Below, piece after piece: positions 14,999 through 23,331 of a stretch of DNA of 64,000 bases. The stretch is from the NCBI RefSeq assembly GCF_024978135.1, contig NZ_JANTEZ010000001.1, positions 124,001 through 188,000 on the forward strand, read 5' to 3'. Position 1 is the first letter of the stretch. Every line of letters starts with the position of its first letter. The notes under the pieces were generated by a model. That model did not search any database. It saw nothing but the letters and a program-made list of their open reading frames with translations, and was not told where the DNA came from. Position numbers and translations under genes: made by a program. The stretch comes from Herbiconiux gentiana. GTDB lineage: Bacteria; Actinomycetota; Actinomycetes; Actinomycetales; Microbacteriaceae.

Positions 14999-16672
14999 AT
15001 GACCAGTTCGACAGTACGTCCGACAACCGACATCGACCGCATCGCGGAGCGCTGGGTCGACACCGTGGTGGAACTCGAGCCCGTGATCGGCACCTACATC
15101 GGCCGCACCGAGGTGAACGACCGGTTCGGCGATCTCTCGCCGGCCGGGCACGAGCGCTACGTGGCCGCGGTGACCTCCGTGCTCGCCGAGCTCGACAAGG
15201 CCACGCCGGTCGACGAGGTCGACCAGGTCACCAAGACCGACCTGTCGAACGAGCTGCGGCTGAGCCTGGCGAGCAGCGAGGCCGGTCTGCAGCTGCGCGA
15301 CCTGAACGTGATCGACTCGCCCAGCCAGCACATCCGCGAGGTCTTCGACCTCATGCCCACCGAGACCGAAGACGACTGGGCCGTCGTCTCGAAGCGCCTC
15401 TCGGCCGTCGAGGAGGCCGTGAACGGCTACATCGTCACCCTGCGCGAAGGCATGCGGCAGGGTGTCGTGCCCGCACGCCGGCAGGTGCTCGAGGTGCTCG
15501 CCCAGGCGCGCACCAACTCCGGCCCCGACAGCTTCTTCACCACCTTCGCCACGAGCGCCGAGGCCACCGCCCGCACGGGCGAGGCTCTGCACCGCGACCT
15601 CGGCCGCGCCGCCGAGACGGCCTCCGAGGCCTACACGAAGCTCGCGCAGTTCCTCGAGAACGAGCTGGCGCCGGTCGCCGGTGAGCAGGATGCGGTGGGT
15701 CGCGAGATCTACGCCCTGCAGTCCCGTCGCTTCCTCGGCGCGACGATCGACCTCGACGAGACCTATGAATGGGGTATCGAGGAGCTGGCGCGCATGGTCC
15801 GCGAACAGGAGGCCATCGCCGAGGAGATCACGCCCGGCGCATCCGTTCTCGAAGCCATCGCCCACCTCGACGAAGACCCGAGCCGCAAGCTCCACGGCAC
15901 CGAGGCGCTGCGGGTCTGGATGCAGGAGACCAGCGACCGCGCGGTGGCGGAGCTCGGCGCGACCCACTTCGACATCCCCGAGGAGGTGCGAACGATCGAG
16001 TGCATGATCGCGCCCACCCACGAGGGCGGCATCTATTACACGGGCCCCACCGACGACTTCTCGCGCCCCGGCCGCATGTGGTGGTCGGTGCCCGAGGGCG
16101 TCACCGAGTTCGACACCTGGCGCGAGCTCACCACCGTCTACCACGAGGGCGTTCCGGGTCACCACCTGCAGATCGGCCAGGCCGTCGTCAACCGCGCCAA
16201 GCTCAACACCTGGCGCCGTCAGCTCGCCGGCACGAGCGGCCATGCCGAGGGCTGGGCGCTCTACGCCGAGCGGCTGATGGAGGAGCTCGGCTACCTCGAC
16301 GACCCGGCCGACCGCCTCGGCATGCTCGACGGGCAGCGGATGCGCGCGGCCCGCGTGGTGCTCGACATCGGCGTTCACCTGCAGAAGCCGCGGCTCGACG
16401 GTCAGGGTGTGTGGGATGCGGGGTACGCCCTCGAGTTCATGCGCCGGAACGTGAACATGGACGACGCGTTCATCCGCTTCGAGGTGAACCGCTACCTCGG
16501 CTGGCCCGGGCAGGCCCCCTCCTACAAGGTGGGCCAGCGCATCTGGGAGGAGGTGCGCGACACCCTGCGCGCCCGCGAGAAGGAGGCCTTCTCGTCGAAG
16601 GAGTTCCACCGTCGCGCCCTCGACCTCGGCGGCGTGGGCCTCGACACCCTGCGCTCGACGCTCCTGGGCTGA
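14999..16672 (+). CDS. DUF885 family protein, putative zinc metallopeptidase
   Basis: A 557-residue DUF885 protein. The family is predicted to be peptidases with a gluzincin-like fold. The metal motif is YHEGVPGHHLQ (H, E and H visible), and a second motif GHAEGWALYAERL supplies another Glu. There is no signal peptide, so the protein should be cytoplasmic. The ATG at 14999 lies 6 nt behind a TAGGGT hexamer that belongs to a PafBC-type promoter, so the gene is probably damage-induced and leaderless. It is divergent from the SOS-controlled imuA. The DUF4166 gene begins 2 bases after its stop. The substrate is unknown. Confidence 0.9.
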   Translation: MTSSTVRPTTDIDRIAERWVDTVVELEPVIGTYIGRTEVNDRFGDLSPAGHERYVAAVTSVLAELDKATPVDEVDQVTKTDLSNELRLSLASSEAGLQLRDLNVIDSPSQHIREVFDLMPTETEDDWAVVSKRLSAVEEAVNGYIVTLREGMRQGVVPARRQVLEVLAQARTNSGPDSFFTTFATSAEATARTGEALHRDLGRAAETASEAYTKLAQFLENELAPVAGEQDAVGREIYALQSRRFLGATIDLDETYEWGIEELARMVREQEAIAEEITPGASVLEAIAHLDEDPSRKLHGTEALRVWMQETSDRAVAELGATHFDIPEEVRTIECMIAPTHEGGIYYTGPTDDFSRPGRMWWSVPEGVTEFDTWRELTTVYHEGVPGHHLQIGQAVVNRAKLNTWRRQLAGTSGHAEGWALYAERLMEELGYLDDPADRLGMLDGQRMRAARVVLDIGVHLQKPRLDGQGVWDAGYALEFMRRNVNMDDAFIRFEVNRYLGWPGQAPSYKVGQRIWEEVRDTLRAREKEAFSSKEFHRRALDLGGVGLDTLRSTLLG

Positions 16673-16674
16673 TC

Positions 16675-17418
16675 GTGGTCGCCCGCGCGCGTTCCCCGTA
16701 CGAGCTGACCTCCGGGTCGTCGCTCGACGACCTGCATCCGGTGGTGCGCCGCTACGTCGGCGGCATCCGCCCCGGCTTCCGCGGCTACGGCAGCGGTGTG
16801 TTCGAGCAGATCGGCACACCCCGGCGCTGGCTCTGGCCTCTGCTCCGGATGCTCGGCCCGCAGGGCATCCTGTTCCCGGCGTGGGAGCACAACGTGCCGT
16901 TCAGCGTCATCAACGCGCCGCTCGTCGACCGCGACGGGCGCACGGGAGTCGTGGCGGTGCGTCGCTTCCACTTCCTCACCGGCGCCCAGACGATGGTCGA
17001 CGTGATCACCGCCGAGAACCCCGGCCCCGACGGGCTCGTCGACCATCTCGGCGTCGACCGGCGCTTCCGGGTGCGGCTCTCCACCCGGGTGGTGCGAGGT
17101 GAGCTGCACCTCGTCTCCACCGCGGTCGAGCTGCGCGTGGGCCGGCACTTCGTTCCGCTGCCGCGTGCGGTGACACCGCGGGTCACCGTCGTCGAACGCT
17201 TCGACGACGCCGCGAACGCGGGCGAGGGGGCGCAGCGGGTGACCGCCGTCGTCGAGGCGCCACTCGTGGGGCGGGTGTACGAGTACACGGGAACGTTCGG
17301 GTACGAGGTCCGGGCCGAGCCCGTGAGGGCCGAGCCGTCACTCTCAGGCACCGAGCCGTCTGAGCGCACCGAATCGGCGGCGCCCGCCCCGTCCACCCGT
17401 CCCGGTCGCCCCGAATGA
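16675..17418 (+). CDS. DUF4166 domain protein
   Basis: A 247-residue protein with a DUF4166-like core. It starts with LDDLHPVVRRYVGGIRPG and continues with RRFHFLTGAQTMVDVI and a C-terminal half of alternating strands. The last 40 residues are a low-complexity Glu/Pro/Ser tail. Function is unknown. The GTG at 16675 follows the DUF885 stop by 2 bases, and the next gene starts in its stop codon (ATGA), so the three genes form one translationally coupled unit. DUF4166 domains are often found next to or fused with epimerase-like proteins, which fits the neighbour. Confidence 0.8.
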   Translation: MVARARSPYELTSGSSLDDLHPVVRRYVGGIRPGFRGYGSGVFEQIGTPRRWLWPLLRMLGPQGILFPAWEHNVPFSVINAPLVDRDGRTGVVAVRRFHFLTGAQTMVDVITAENPGPDGLVDHLGVDRRFRVRLSTRVVRGELHLVSTAVELRVGRHFVPLPRAVTPRVTVVERFDDAANAGEGAQRVTAVVEAPLVGRVYEYTGTFGYEVRAEPVRAEPSLSGTEPSERTESAAPAPSTRPGRPE

Positions 17419-18431
17419 CCGCGCCGCGGCGGGTCGTACTCGCCGGAGCATCCGGCTTCATCGGCACCGCGCTCGCGCAGTCCTTCCGCGACGAGGGCGC
17501 CGAGGTGCTGCTCATCGGGCGTCGGGGGCCGGATGCGCGGTGGAACGACTCCGCCGCGATCCTCGCCGCCGTCGACGGCGCCGACCTGGTGATCAACATG
17601 GCCGGCAAGAGCGTGAACTGCCGCTACGACGCGGCGAACCGTGCCGAGATCTTCCGGTCGCGGCTGGAGACCACGCGAGCGCTGCACGATGCCGTGACCG
17701 CCGCCGCGCATCCGCCCCGCCTGTGGATCAACTCGTCGACGGCCACCATCTACCGCCACGCCGACGACCGGCCCATGACCGAGTCGACCGGGGAGATCGG
17801 CGAGGGCTTCTCGGTCAACGTCGCGACGAGCTGGGAGGCCGAGTTCTTCCGCGGCGGGCTGCCGTCGACCCGCCGGGTGGCCCTGCGCACCGCGATCGTG
17901 CTGGGCGACGGCAGCGCGCTCGCGCCCATCATGATGCTCGCGCGCCTCGGTCTCGGCGGCCCGCAGTTCGACGGGCGCTGGCCCGCCACCCGCGCCGGGA
18001 TCGCCGCGGGTACGTACCACCGCTACCGCCCGAACTCTCGGCACGGCCGGCAGCGGTTCAGCTGGATCCATCTCGACGACGTGGTGGGCATCGTGCGCTT
18101 CGTCGACGACCACCCTGAGCTCGAGGGCGTCGTGAACGTCTCGGCGCCGAACCCCACCGACAACCGCACCTTCATGGCGTCGGTGCGTCGAGCCGTCGGG
18201 GCGCGCATCGGCATCCCCACGTGGCGGTGGATGCTCGAGCTCGGGTCGATCGCCATCCGCACCGAGACCGAGCTGGCGCTGAAGAGCCGGTGGGTGCTGC
18301 CCGAGCGGCTGGAGGCGGCGGGCTACCCCTTCCGCTACCGCGACCACGACGCGGCCCTCGCCGCGATCGTCGCCGCCCGCGGCGCGAGCAGTCGCGGGCC
18401 CCGCGGTGCGCCTCGCGCGCCGCGTCCCTGA
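17415..18431 (+). CDS. TIGR01777 family NAD(P)-binding epimerase-like protein
   Basis: A 338-residue extended short-chain dehydrogenase of the TIGR01777 (SulA/YfcH-like) type. The Rossmann motif is GASGFIGTALA near the N-terminus, NMAGKSVNCRY is family-typical, and the active-site region INSSTATIYRH keeps Ser and Tyr. RFSWIHLDDVVGIV and the later VVNVSAPNPTDN are also characteristic. The C-terminal 20 residues are Arg/Pro-rich. It overlaps the DUF4166 gene by 4 bases. The substrate is unknown. Confidence 0.87.
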   Translation: MTAPRRVVLAGASGFIGTALAQSFRDEGAEVLLIGRRGPDARWNDSAAILAAVDGADLVINMAGKSVNCRYDAANRAEIFRSRLETTRALHDAVTAAAHPPRLWINSSTATIYRHADDRPMTESTGEIGEGFSVNVATSWEAEFFRGGLPSTRRVALRTAIVLGDGSALAPIMMLARLGLGGPQFDGRWPATRAGIAAGTYHRYRPNSRHGRQRFSWIHLDDVVGIVRFVDDHPELEGVVNVSAPNPTDNRTFMASVRRAVGARIGIPTWRWMLELGSIAIRTETELALKSRWVLPERLEAAGYPFRYRDHDAALAAIVAARGASSRGPRGAPRAPRP

Positions 18432-18483
18432 AGGAATGCCCGGCGCCACCCCGGCGTTGATCAGAGAGTGCCTGAATCTGCGC

Positions 18484-18513
18484 TTGCCGCGCCCCTTCCC
18501 GCATAGCTAGACT
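18484..18513 (+). promoter_or_regulatory. Sigma-A-type promoter of rpsA
   Basis: TTGCCG (18484-18489), 18 nt, TAGACT (18508-18513). Transcription would start near 18520 and give a leader of about 105 nt before rpsA. Confidence 0.55.
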
Positions 18514-18548
18514 AGAGCGTCACTTCTGTGACTTCTATCCGCCTGCCA

Positions 18549-18589
18549 GTCGCGGAAAACCTCGATCCTCAACCGGGATCCCGCGCGAC
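18549..18589 (+). other. Structured rpsA leader
   Basis: In the leader, GTCGCG (18549-18554) can pair with CGCGAC (18584-18589), enclosing an inner stem GATCC/GGATC (18564-18568 with 18576-18580). A short inverted repeat GTCAC-TTCT-GTGAC lies earlier, at 18519-18532. This may be a translational control site. Confidence 0.35.
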
Positions 18590-18625
18590 CGGCCTGAATC
18601 ATGTCCATAACGGAGCAACCACTAC

Positions 18626-20077
18626 ATGACAATCGCAACGACCGAAAAGGCAACCAAGCAGGTCGCCATCAATGACATCGGATCTGCTGAAGACTTCCTC
18701 GCCGCGGTCGAAAAGACTCTGAAATTCTTCAACGACGGAGACCTCATCGAGGGCACCGTCGTGAAGATCGACCGCGACGAGGTCCTCCTCGACGTCGGTT
18801 ACAAGACGGAGGGCGTCATCCCTTCGCGTGAACTCTCGATCAAGCACGACGTCGACCCGACCGAGGTCGTTCAGGTCGGTGACCTGGTCGAGGCCCTCGT
18901 CCTCCAGAAGGAGGACAAGGAAGGCCGTCTGATCCTGTCGAAGAAGCGCGCCCAGTACGAGCGCGCCTGGGGCGACGTCGAGAAGATCAAGGACGCCGAC
19001 GGCGTGGTGACCGGTTCGGTCATCGAGGTCGTCAAGGGCGGTCTGATCGTCGACATCGGCCTGCGCGGCTTCCTCCCCGCCTCGCTGATCGAGCTCCGCC
19101 GCGTTCGCGACCTGACCCCCTACCTGGGCCAGGAGATCGAGGCGAAGATCCTCGAGCTCGACAAGAACCGCAACAACGTCGTGCTGTCGCGCCGCGCCCT
19201 GCTCGAGCAGACGCAGTCCGAGAGCCGCACCACCTTCCTCAACAACCTCCAGAAGGGGCAGGTCCGCAAGGGCGTCGTCTCGTCGATCGTCAACTTCGGT
19301 GCGTTCGTCGACCTGGGCGGCGTCGACGGTCTGGTGCACGTCTCCGAGCTCTCCTGGAAGCACATCGAGCACGCCTCCGAGGTCGTCGAGGTGGGCCAGG
19401 AGGTCACCGTCGAGATCCTCGAGGTCGACCTCGACCGCGAGCGCGTCTCCCTGTCGCTCAAGGCGACGCAGGAAGACCCGTGGCAGGTGTTCGCCCGTAC
19501 CCACGCCATCGGCCAGGTCGCGCCCGGAAAGGTCACCAAGCTGGTGCCGTTCGGTGCGTTCGTCCGTGTCGCCGAGGGCATCGAGGGTCTGGTGCACATC
19601 TCCGAGCTCTCCGGCAAGCACGTCGAGCTCGCCGAGCAGGTCGTGTCGGTCGGCGACGAGGTCTTCGTCAAGGTCATCGACATCGACCTCGAGCGTCGCC
19701 GCATCAGCCTCTCGCTGAAGCAGGCGAACGACGGAGTCGACCCCGAGGGCACCGAGTTCGACCCGGCGCTCTACGGCATGCTCACGGAGTACGACGACCA
19801 GGGGAACTACAAGTACCCCGAGGGCTTCGACCCCGAGACCAACGAGTGGAAGGAAGGCTTCGACACCCAGCGCGAGGCATGGGAGCAGCAGTACGCTGAG
19901 GCCCAGGCTCGCTGGGAGGCCCACAAGAAGCAGGTCGCCACGTCGAACGCCGAGGCGCTCAACAGCGACATCCCCTCGGGCTCGAACTCGTTCTCGAGCG
20001 AGTCGACCGGCGCCGGCACCCTCGCCGACGACGAGACCCTCGCCGCTCTGCGCGAGAAGCTCAGCTCGAACAGCTAG
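18626..20077 (+). CDS. rpsA: 30S ribosomal protein S1
   Basis: A 483-residue S1 protein that helps the ribosome bind and unfold mRNA. Four S1 RNA-binding repeats are visible: about 34-104, 120-190, 205-277 and 292-365. The last two carry the typical NFGAFVDLGGVDGLVHVSEL and PFGAFVRVAEGIEGLVHISEL-type sequences. The acidic, Ser-rich C-terminal tail is typical of actinobacterial S1. The ATG at 18626 has GGAG upstream. A promoter and a structured leader precede it and a hairpin terminator follows at 20113. Confidence 0.98.
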   Translation: MTIATTEKATKQVAINDIGSAEDFLAAVEKTLKFFNDGDLIEGTVVKIDRDEVLLDVGYKTEGVIPSRELSIKHDVDPTEVVQVGDLVEALVLQKEDKEGRLILSKKRAQYERAWGDVEKIKDADGVVTGSVIEVVKGGLIVDIGLRGFLPASLIELRRVRDLTPYLGQEIEAKILELDKNRNNVVLSRRALLEQTQSESRTTFLNNLQKGQVRKGVVSSIVNFGAFVDLGGVDGLVHVSELSWKHIEHASEVVEVGQEVTVEILEVDLDRERVSLSLKATQEDPWQVFARTHAIGQVAPGKVTKLVPFGAFVRVAEGIEGLVHISELSGKHVELAEQVVSVGDEVFVKVIDIDLERRRISLSLKQANDGVDPEGTEFDPALYGMLTEYDDQGNYKYPEGFDPETNEWKEGFDTQREAWEQQYAEAQARWEAHKKQVATSNAEALNSDIPSGSNSFSSESTGAGTLADDETLAALREKLSSNS

Positions 20078-20112
20078 TAGTCGAACACCCCGCAGCAGAA
20101 CACCGCTGCACC

Positions 20113-20150
20113 GGATGGCCGTCCCTCTCCAGGGGCGGCCATCCGCCGTT
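20113..20150 (+). terminator. Terminator after rpsA
   Basis: Arms 20113-20125 and 20132-20144 (GGATGGCCGTCCC against GGGGCGGCCATCC) form a 13-bp stem with one G-U pair and a 6-nt loop, followed by GCCGTTT. Confidence 0.75.
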
Positions 20151-20159
20151 TCCGGCCGG

Positions 20160-20181
20160 CGTCGGAGGCTCCCGCTAGCAT
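20160..20181 (+). promoter_or_regulatory. Leaderless coaE promoter with a weak PafBC-like element
   Basis: TAGCAT (20176-20181) ends 6 nt before the GTG of coaE. Eight nt before it is CGTCGGAG (20160-20167), which matches the TGTCRGTG box at 6 of 8 positions. The -10 is credible; damage control is doubtful. Confidence 0.4.
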
Positions 20182-20187
20182 GGGCAC

Positions 20188-20835
20188 GTGTTCGTGACAG
20201 CTCTCACCGGAGGCATCGCCGCCGGCAAATCCACTGTGGCCCGCCGCTTCGCCGAGCACGGTGCGGTCGTGATCGACGCCGACCGGCTGGCCCGTGAGGC
20301 CGTCGAGCCGGGCACCCCCGGCCTCGCCGCCATCGCCGAGCGCTTCGGCCCCGGGGTCATCGACTCTGAGGGCCGTCTCGACCGCCCCGCCCTGGGTGCC
20401 GTCGTCTTCGCCGACGACGCGGCCCGCCTCGATCTCAACGGCATCACCCACCCGGCCGTCGCCGAGCTGCTGAAGCATCGCCTCGCCGAGTCGACCGCCG
20501 CCGACCCCGACGCGATCGTGGTCTACGACGTGCCGCTCCTCGCCGAGTCAGGCGGGCGCCGCGACGGCCTGTTCCGCTATGTCGTCGTGGTCGAGGCGCC
20601 GGCCGATACTCGGGTGAGGCGCCTGATCGAACTCCGCGGAATGGCGGCCGACGAGGCCGAGCGGCGGGTGGCGTCCCAGGCTTCCGACGACGAGCGCCGC
20701 GCCCTCGCCGATGTCGTCATCACCACGGGCGGCACCCTCGACGAGACGGTGCAGCAGACCGACGCCGCGTGGCTCTCCATCCGCGAGGCGGCCGCCCGAG
20801 CATCCGCTGCCGACCGACCGGCCTGGCAGAGCTGA
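20188..20835 (+). CDS. coaE: Dephospho-CoA kinase
   Basis: A 215-residue kinase for the last step of coenzyme A synthesis, phosphorylating dephospho-CoA with ATP. The P-loop is TGGIAAGKST near the N-terminus. VVIDADRLAREAVEPGTPGL and the lid region typical of CoaE follow, with YDVPLLAESG and RRVASQ. The GTG at 20188 is close behind a -10 hexamer. The rpsA-coaE order is common in actinobacteria, but a terminator separates the two here. pxpA starts 34 bases after its stop. Confidence 0.96.
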   Translation: MFVTALTGGIAAGKSTVARRFAEHGAVVIDADRLAREAVEPGTPGLAAIAERFGPGVIDSEGRLDRPALGAVVFADDAARLDLNGITHPAVAELLKHRLAESTAADPDAIVVYDVPLLAESGGRRDGLFRYVVVVEAPADTRVRRLIELRGMAADEAERRVASQASDDERRALADVVITTGGTLDETVQQTDAAWLSIREAAARASAADRPAWQS

Positions 20836-20869
20836 ACCCACCAAGAGTGACACCAAGAGCGACGACACC

Positions 20870-21634
20870 GTGACCACCATCGACCTCAACGCCGACCTCG
20901 GCGAGTCGTACGGCGCCTGGACTCTCGGCGACGACCGCTCGATGCTCGAGCTCGTCACCAGCGCGAACGTCGCGTGCGGTTTCCACGCCGGCGATCCGTC
21001 CGGCCTGCTCGCGACGGTGCGCCAGGCCGCCGCGCACCGCGTGAGCATCGGCGCCCAGGTGTCCTACCCCGACCTCCGCGGCTTCGGCCGCCGTGACCTC
21101 GACCTCCCGCCCGCCGACCTGATGGCCGACGTCGTCTACCAGCTGGGGGCTCTGCAGGGGCTGGCCACCGCATCCGGCACCCGCGTCGCCTACCTCAAGC
21201 CCCACGGCGCCCTCTACAACCGGGTCGTGCACGACGAGCTGCAGGCGGCGGCCGTGATCGAGGCGGTGCTCGCCGTCGACGCGACGCTGCCCGTCGTCGG
21301 GCTGCCCGACTCTGAGATCGGCCGGCTGGCCGAGGCCGAGGGTCTGCGCTTCGTGCCCGAGGCGTTCGCCGACCGCAATTACCGTCCCGACGGCACGCTG
21401 GTGCCGCGCAGCGAGCCCGGCGCCGTGCTGCACGATCCCGACGAGATCGCCGAACGGATGCTCCGCCTGGCCGCCGAGGGCGTCGTCATCGCGATCGACG
21501 GCAGCGACCTGGCCCTCTCGGCCGAGACCATCTGCGTGCACGGCGACACCCCCGGCGCCGTGCGCATCGCCCGAGCCGTGCGCGACGCCCTGGAGTCTTC
21601 GGGGCTGACGGTCGCGGCCTTCGCGGTGCGATGA
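20870..21634 (+). CDS. pxpA: 5-oxoprolinase subunit A (LamB/YcsF)
   Basis: A 254-residue LamB/YcsF protein, subunit A of the ATP-dependent 5-oxoprolinase that returns the damage metabolite 5-oxoproline to glutamate. The N-terminus IDLNADLGESYGAW is the family signature. It is followed by NVACGFHAGDP, GAQVSYPDLRGFGRR, YLKPHGALYN and EAFADRNYRPDGTLVPR. The GTG at 20870 puts the conserved start right after the initiator; longer frames add unrelated residues. Its stop overlaps the pxpB start. Confidence 0.95.
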   Translation: MTTIDLNADLGESYGAWTLGDDRSMLELVTSANVACGFHAGDPSGLLATVRQAAAHRVSIGAQVSYPDLRGFGRRDLDLPPADLMADVVYQLGALQGLATASGTRVAYLKPHGALYNRVVHDELQAAAVIEAVLAVDATLPVVGLPDSEIGRLAEAEGLRFVPEAFADRNYRPDGTLVPRSEPGAVLHDPDEIAERMLRLAAEGVVIAIDGSDLALSAETICVHGDTPGAVRIARAVRDALESSGLTVAAFAVR

Positions 21635-22344
21635 TGCCGCCTGGTCCGGTGGCGGGCGGGCCGCCGGTGGGCCGGCCGTCACGTGGCGAGCCACTCGCGG
21701 GCCTCGTCGTGCGGCCGGCGGGCGAGGCGGCGCTGCTGGCCGAGGTTCCGGATGCCCGTTCCGCCCTCGCCCTGTACTCCGCACTCCGGGCGCATCCGTC
21801 GGCACAGCCGTCGCTCGACGGCGTGATCGACGTCGTGCCCGCCGAGCGCACGGTGCTCGTCACCTTCGACGCCGACCGGCTGACGTCAGCGCGCGTGCAC
21901 CACTGGCTGCAGGAGGCGGCGACCGCTCCGCACTCGCCCGAGCCGACCGCTGTGCAGGCACCGCGGGTCGAGATCGCGGTGACCTACGACGGCGCCGATC
22001 TCGACGAGGTGGCGACCACACTGGGTCTCACCGTCGCCGAGCTGATCGCGCTGCACACTTCCACCCGCTGGACTGCCGCCTTCATCGGCTTCGCCCCGGG
22101 CTTCGCCTACCTGATGGGCGACGACGCCGGACGGCTCACCCTGCCCCGACGGTCGAGCCCGCGGGCGGTCGTGCCCTCGGGATCGGTCGCGCTGGCGGCG
22201 GGCTACTGCGGGATCTACCCACGCGAGTCGCCCGGCGGCTGGCACCTGATCGGCCGCACCGACGCCGTGTTGTGGGACAGCGCGCGCAGCGAGCCGGCCC
22301 TGCTCGCCCCCGGAACCGTCGTGGGCTTCGTCGATGCCGGCTGA
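21631..22344 (+). CDS. pxpB: 5-oxoprolinase subunit B (KipI-like)
   Basis: A 237-residue protein of the allophanate-hydrolase subunit 1 / KipI type. The family core is TAAFIGFAPGFAYLMGDD, LPRRSSPRAVVPSGSVALA and GYCGIYPRESPGGWHLIGRT. The first 25 residues are Pro/Gly-rich and unusual. Start ATG at 21631 overlaps the pxpA stop; a second ATG follows at once at 21634. It overlaps pxpC by 11 bases, so PxpB and PxpC are probably made in equal amounts for their complex. Confidence 0.93.
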   Translation: MMPPGPVAGGPPVGRPSRGEPLAGLVVRPAGEAALLAEVPDARSALALYSALRAHPSAQPSLDGVIDVVPAERTVLVTFDADRLTSARVHHWLQEAATAPHSPEPTAVQAPRVEIAVTYDGADLDEVATTLGLTVAELIALHTSTRWTAAFIGFAPGFAYLMGDDAGRLTLPRRSSPRAVVPSGSVALAAGYCGIYPRESPGGWHLIGRTDAVLWDSARSEPALLAPGTVVGFVDAG

Positions 22345-23260
22345 GCACGCCGTCGAGGTGCGGGCGACCGGGCCGCTGACCCTGCTGCAGGATGCGGGCC
22401 GGCCGGGCTTCGCGCACCTCGGCGTCACCGGGTCGGGCGCCGCCGACCAGGGCGCGTATCGGGCCGCCAACCGGCTCGTCGGCAACACTCCGGGGGAGGC
22501 GGTGCTGGAGTCCGTGCTCGGCGGCGTCGCCCTGCGTGCGCGGGGGGCGCTGCTCGTGGCGGTCACGGGGGCGAGCGCGTCGGTCGTGGTGGAGCGGGGC
22601 GACGGGCGGGCGGCGGTCGAGCATCCGATGGGCTGTTCGTTCACCCTCGGCGACGGAGACGTCGTGACGGTGGGGATGCCGACGGCGGGACTGCGCACGA
22701 TGCTCGCCGTGCGCGGCGGATTCGCCGTGCCGACGACGCTCGGCAGCCGGTCGAGCGACGTGCTGAGCGGTCTCGGGCCGGCGCCGGTGCGGGTGGGTGA
22801 CGTGCTGACGGTGGGCGAGCATCCGGGTGACTGGCCCGAGGCGACGCTGCTGCCTGCCGTCGTGGGCCGGCAGGTCGCCTCCGGTCGGCGCGGTGACGAG
22901 CGGATGCTCGCGGTGATGCCCGGGCCCCGCGCCGACCTGGCGGGCGCCGCCGGCTGGCCGCGGCTGCTCGCGTCGGCGTGGACGGTCTCGCCCTCGTCGA
23001 ACCGCGTCGGGGTGCGGCTCCTCAGCGCGCCGGGCAGCGCCGCACCTCTGGACACCGCACCCGCGAGCACCCTGCCCAGCGAGGGGATGGTCGTCGGCGC
23101 GGTGCAGCTGCCGCCGAACGGCGAGCCGGTGGTGTTCCTCCGCGACCATCCGGTGACCGGGGGCTACCCCGTGATCGCGGTGCTCACGGCCGCCGCCGTC
23201 GACCTCGCGGCGCAGCTGCGGCCCGGCGACGTCGTGCTCTTCGCCGCGGTGCGGGGCTAG
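22334..23260 (+). CDS. pxpC: 5-oxoprolinase subunit C (biotin-dependent carboxylase-like domain)
   Basis: A 308-residue KipA/PxpC protein (AHS2 domain), the third subunit of 5-oxoprolinase. Visible signatures are LQDAGRPGFAHLGVTGSGA, DQGAYRAANRLVGN, TMLAVRGGFAVPTTLGSRS and VTGGYPVIAVLT, all standard for the family. It starts inside the 3' end of pxpB. A hairpin between it and the convergent pfkA ends the operon. Confidence 0.95.
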   Translation: MPAEHAVEVRATGPLTLLQDAGRPGFAHLGVTGSGAADQGAYRAANRLVGNTPGEAVLESVLGGVALRARGALLVAVTGASASVVVERGDGRAAVEHPMGCSFTLGDGDVVTVGMPTAGLRTMLAVRGGFAVPTTLGSRSSDVLSGLGPAPVRVGDVLTVGEHPGDWPEATLLPAVVGRQVASGRRGDERMLAVMPGPRADLAGAAGWPRLLASAWTVSPSSNRVGVRLLSAPGSAAPLDTAPASTLPSEGMVVGAVQLPPNGEPVVFLRDHPVTGGYPVIAVLTAAAVDLAAQLRPGDVVLFAAVRG

Positions 23261-23268
23261 ACGCACGA

Positions 23269-23309
23269 ATGCGGGCTGCCGAACACCCTGGAGCGTCGGC
23301 GGCCCGCAT
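23269..23309. terminator. Two-way terminator between pxpC and pfkA
   Basis: Arms 23269-23281 and 23297-23309 (ATGCGGGCTGCCG against CGGCGGCCCGCAT) form a 13-bp stem with one G-U pair and a 15-nt loop in the gap between the convergent genes. Confidence 0.6.
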
Positions 23310-23331
23310 CCGAGCGCGAAGCCCGCCGGGA

